DNA of 5,512 nucleotides, from the NCBI GenBank assembly GCA_002450295.1, contig DJYX01000167.1, positions 8,191 to 13,702 on the forward strand. The letters are read 5' to 3'. Both the position numbers and the translations under genes were made by a program. How positions within the stretch are numbered: position 1 is the stretch's first letter; each line of letters starts with the position of its first letter. Positions 5,324 to 5,512 of the stretch are shown piece after piece. The stretch comes from Deltaproteobacteria bacterium UBA6967. GTDB lineage: Bacteria; SAR324; NAC60-12. The notes below the pieces were generated by a model that ran no database searches, was not told the origin of the DNA, and saw only the letters and a list, made by a program, of their open reading frames with translations.

Positions 5324-5512
5324 TTAATATCCCACTGCCCTTCTATTGAGCAACGGTTGCTCTTTCACTGTAAGATGAACGATCGCAGAGAAAGCCCCAA
5401 CCCCTACGCCAACCCACCAAACTAGATCGTAAGATCCGAATTCATCATAAAACAAACCACCTAGCCATACCCCTGAAAAACCACCCAGTTGGTGAGAGAA
5501 AAAAACCAATCC
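5324..5512 (-). CDS. Major facilitator superfamily transporter, C-terminal end; runs off the right edge
   Basis: Only the last 62 codons are present, and the frame stays open to the right edge, so the gene begins outside the window. The sequence contains FFSHQLGGFSGVWLGGLFYDEFGSYDLVW in two consecutive stretches. This is the pattern of the last loop and helices of MFS carriers, where transmembrane helix 11 is followed by a short D-x-x-G-S-Y loop and helix 12. It ends with a final hydrophobic span (about WWVGVGVGAFSAIVHL) and a short basic cytoplasmic tail (NRRAVGY). The fragment resembles oxalate/formate- or YbfB-like carriers, but the substrate cannot be inferred from this piece. It converges on the tRNA operon with 83 bp between them. 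Confidence 0.85.
   Translation of the reverse strand, partial: GLVFFSHQLGGFSGVWLGGLFYDEFGSYDLVWWVGVGVGAFSAIVHLTVKEQPLLNRRAVGY

Overview
The window looks like an ordinary chromosomal stretch of a proteobacterium or a close relative. The best support is a 6S RNA gene directly downstream of zapA, an order familiar from Proteobacteria, together with CCA-encoding tRNA genes and a FabF-type fatty acid synthase. The moderate-to-low GC content and frequent TTG/GTG starts would fit a marine lineage such as SAR324, but that placement is a guess and cannot be settled from sequence reading alone.

All protein genes lie on the minus strand, so the biological order runs from high to low coordinates. At the right edge (5324-5512) is the C-terminal end of a major facilitator transporter. 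It converges on a plus-strand tRNA-His(GUG)/tRNA-Arg(UCG) pair (5084-5240) with a clear sigma70-type promoter at 5039-5067. Divergent from the tRNAs is a LolD/MacB/FtsE-type ABC ATPase (4318-5019) with no permease beside it. After a 153-bp gap comes a 751-residue protein (1909-4164) with four N-terminal membrane segments, a long helical cytoplasmic region and a beta-rich C-terminus. I cannot assign it to a characterised family. It is followed 25 bp later by zapA (1584-1883), then 6S RNA (about 1326-1510). Next is a XerC/XerD-like tyrosine recombinase homologue (382-1293) whose stop overlaps by 11 bp the start of fabF, of which only the N-terminal 130 codons are present (1-392).

Functionally the region is a mix: cell division (ZapA), global control of RNA polymerase (6S RNA), lipid synthesis (FabF), transport (ABC ATPase, MFS) and translation (tRNAs). 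The most unusual item is the recombinase homologue. It keeps the fold signatures, the second catalytic arginine and the tyrosine, but the other four catalytic positions are substituted (Arg to Lys, Lys to Arg, His to Arg, His to Tyr), so it may be a DNA-binding protein rather than an active recombinase. The unassigned membrane protein next to zapA is the second item worth following. I see no CRISPR array, insertion sequence, prophage or defence module.
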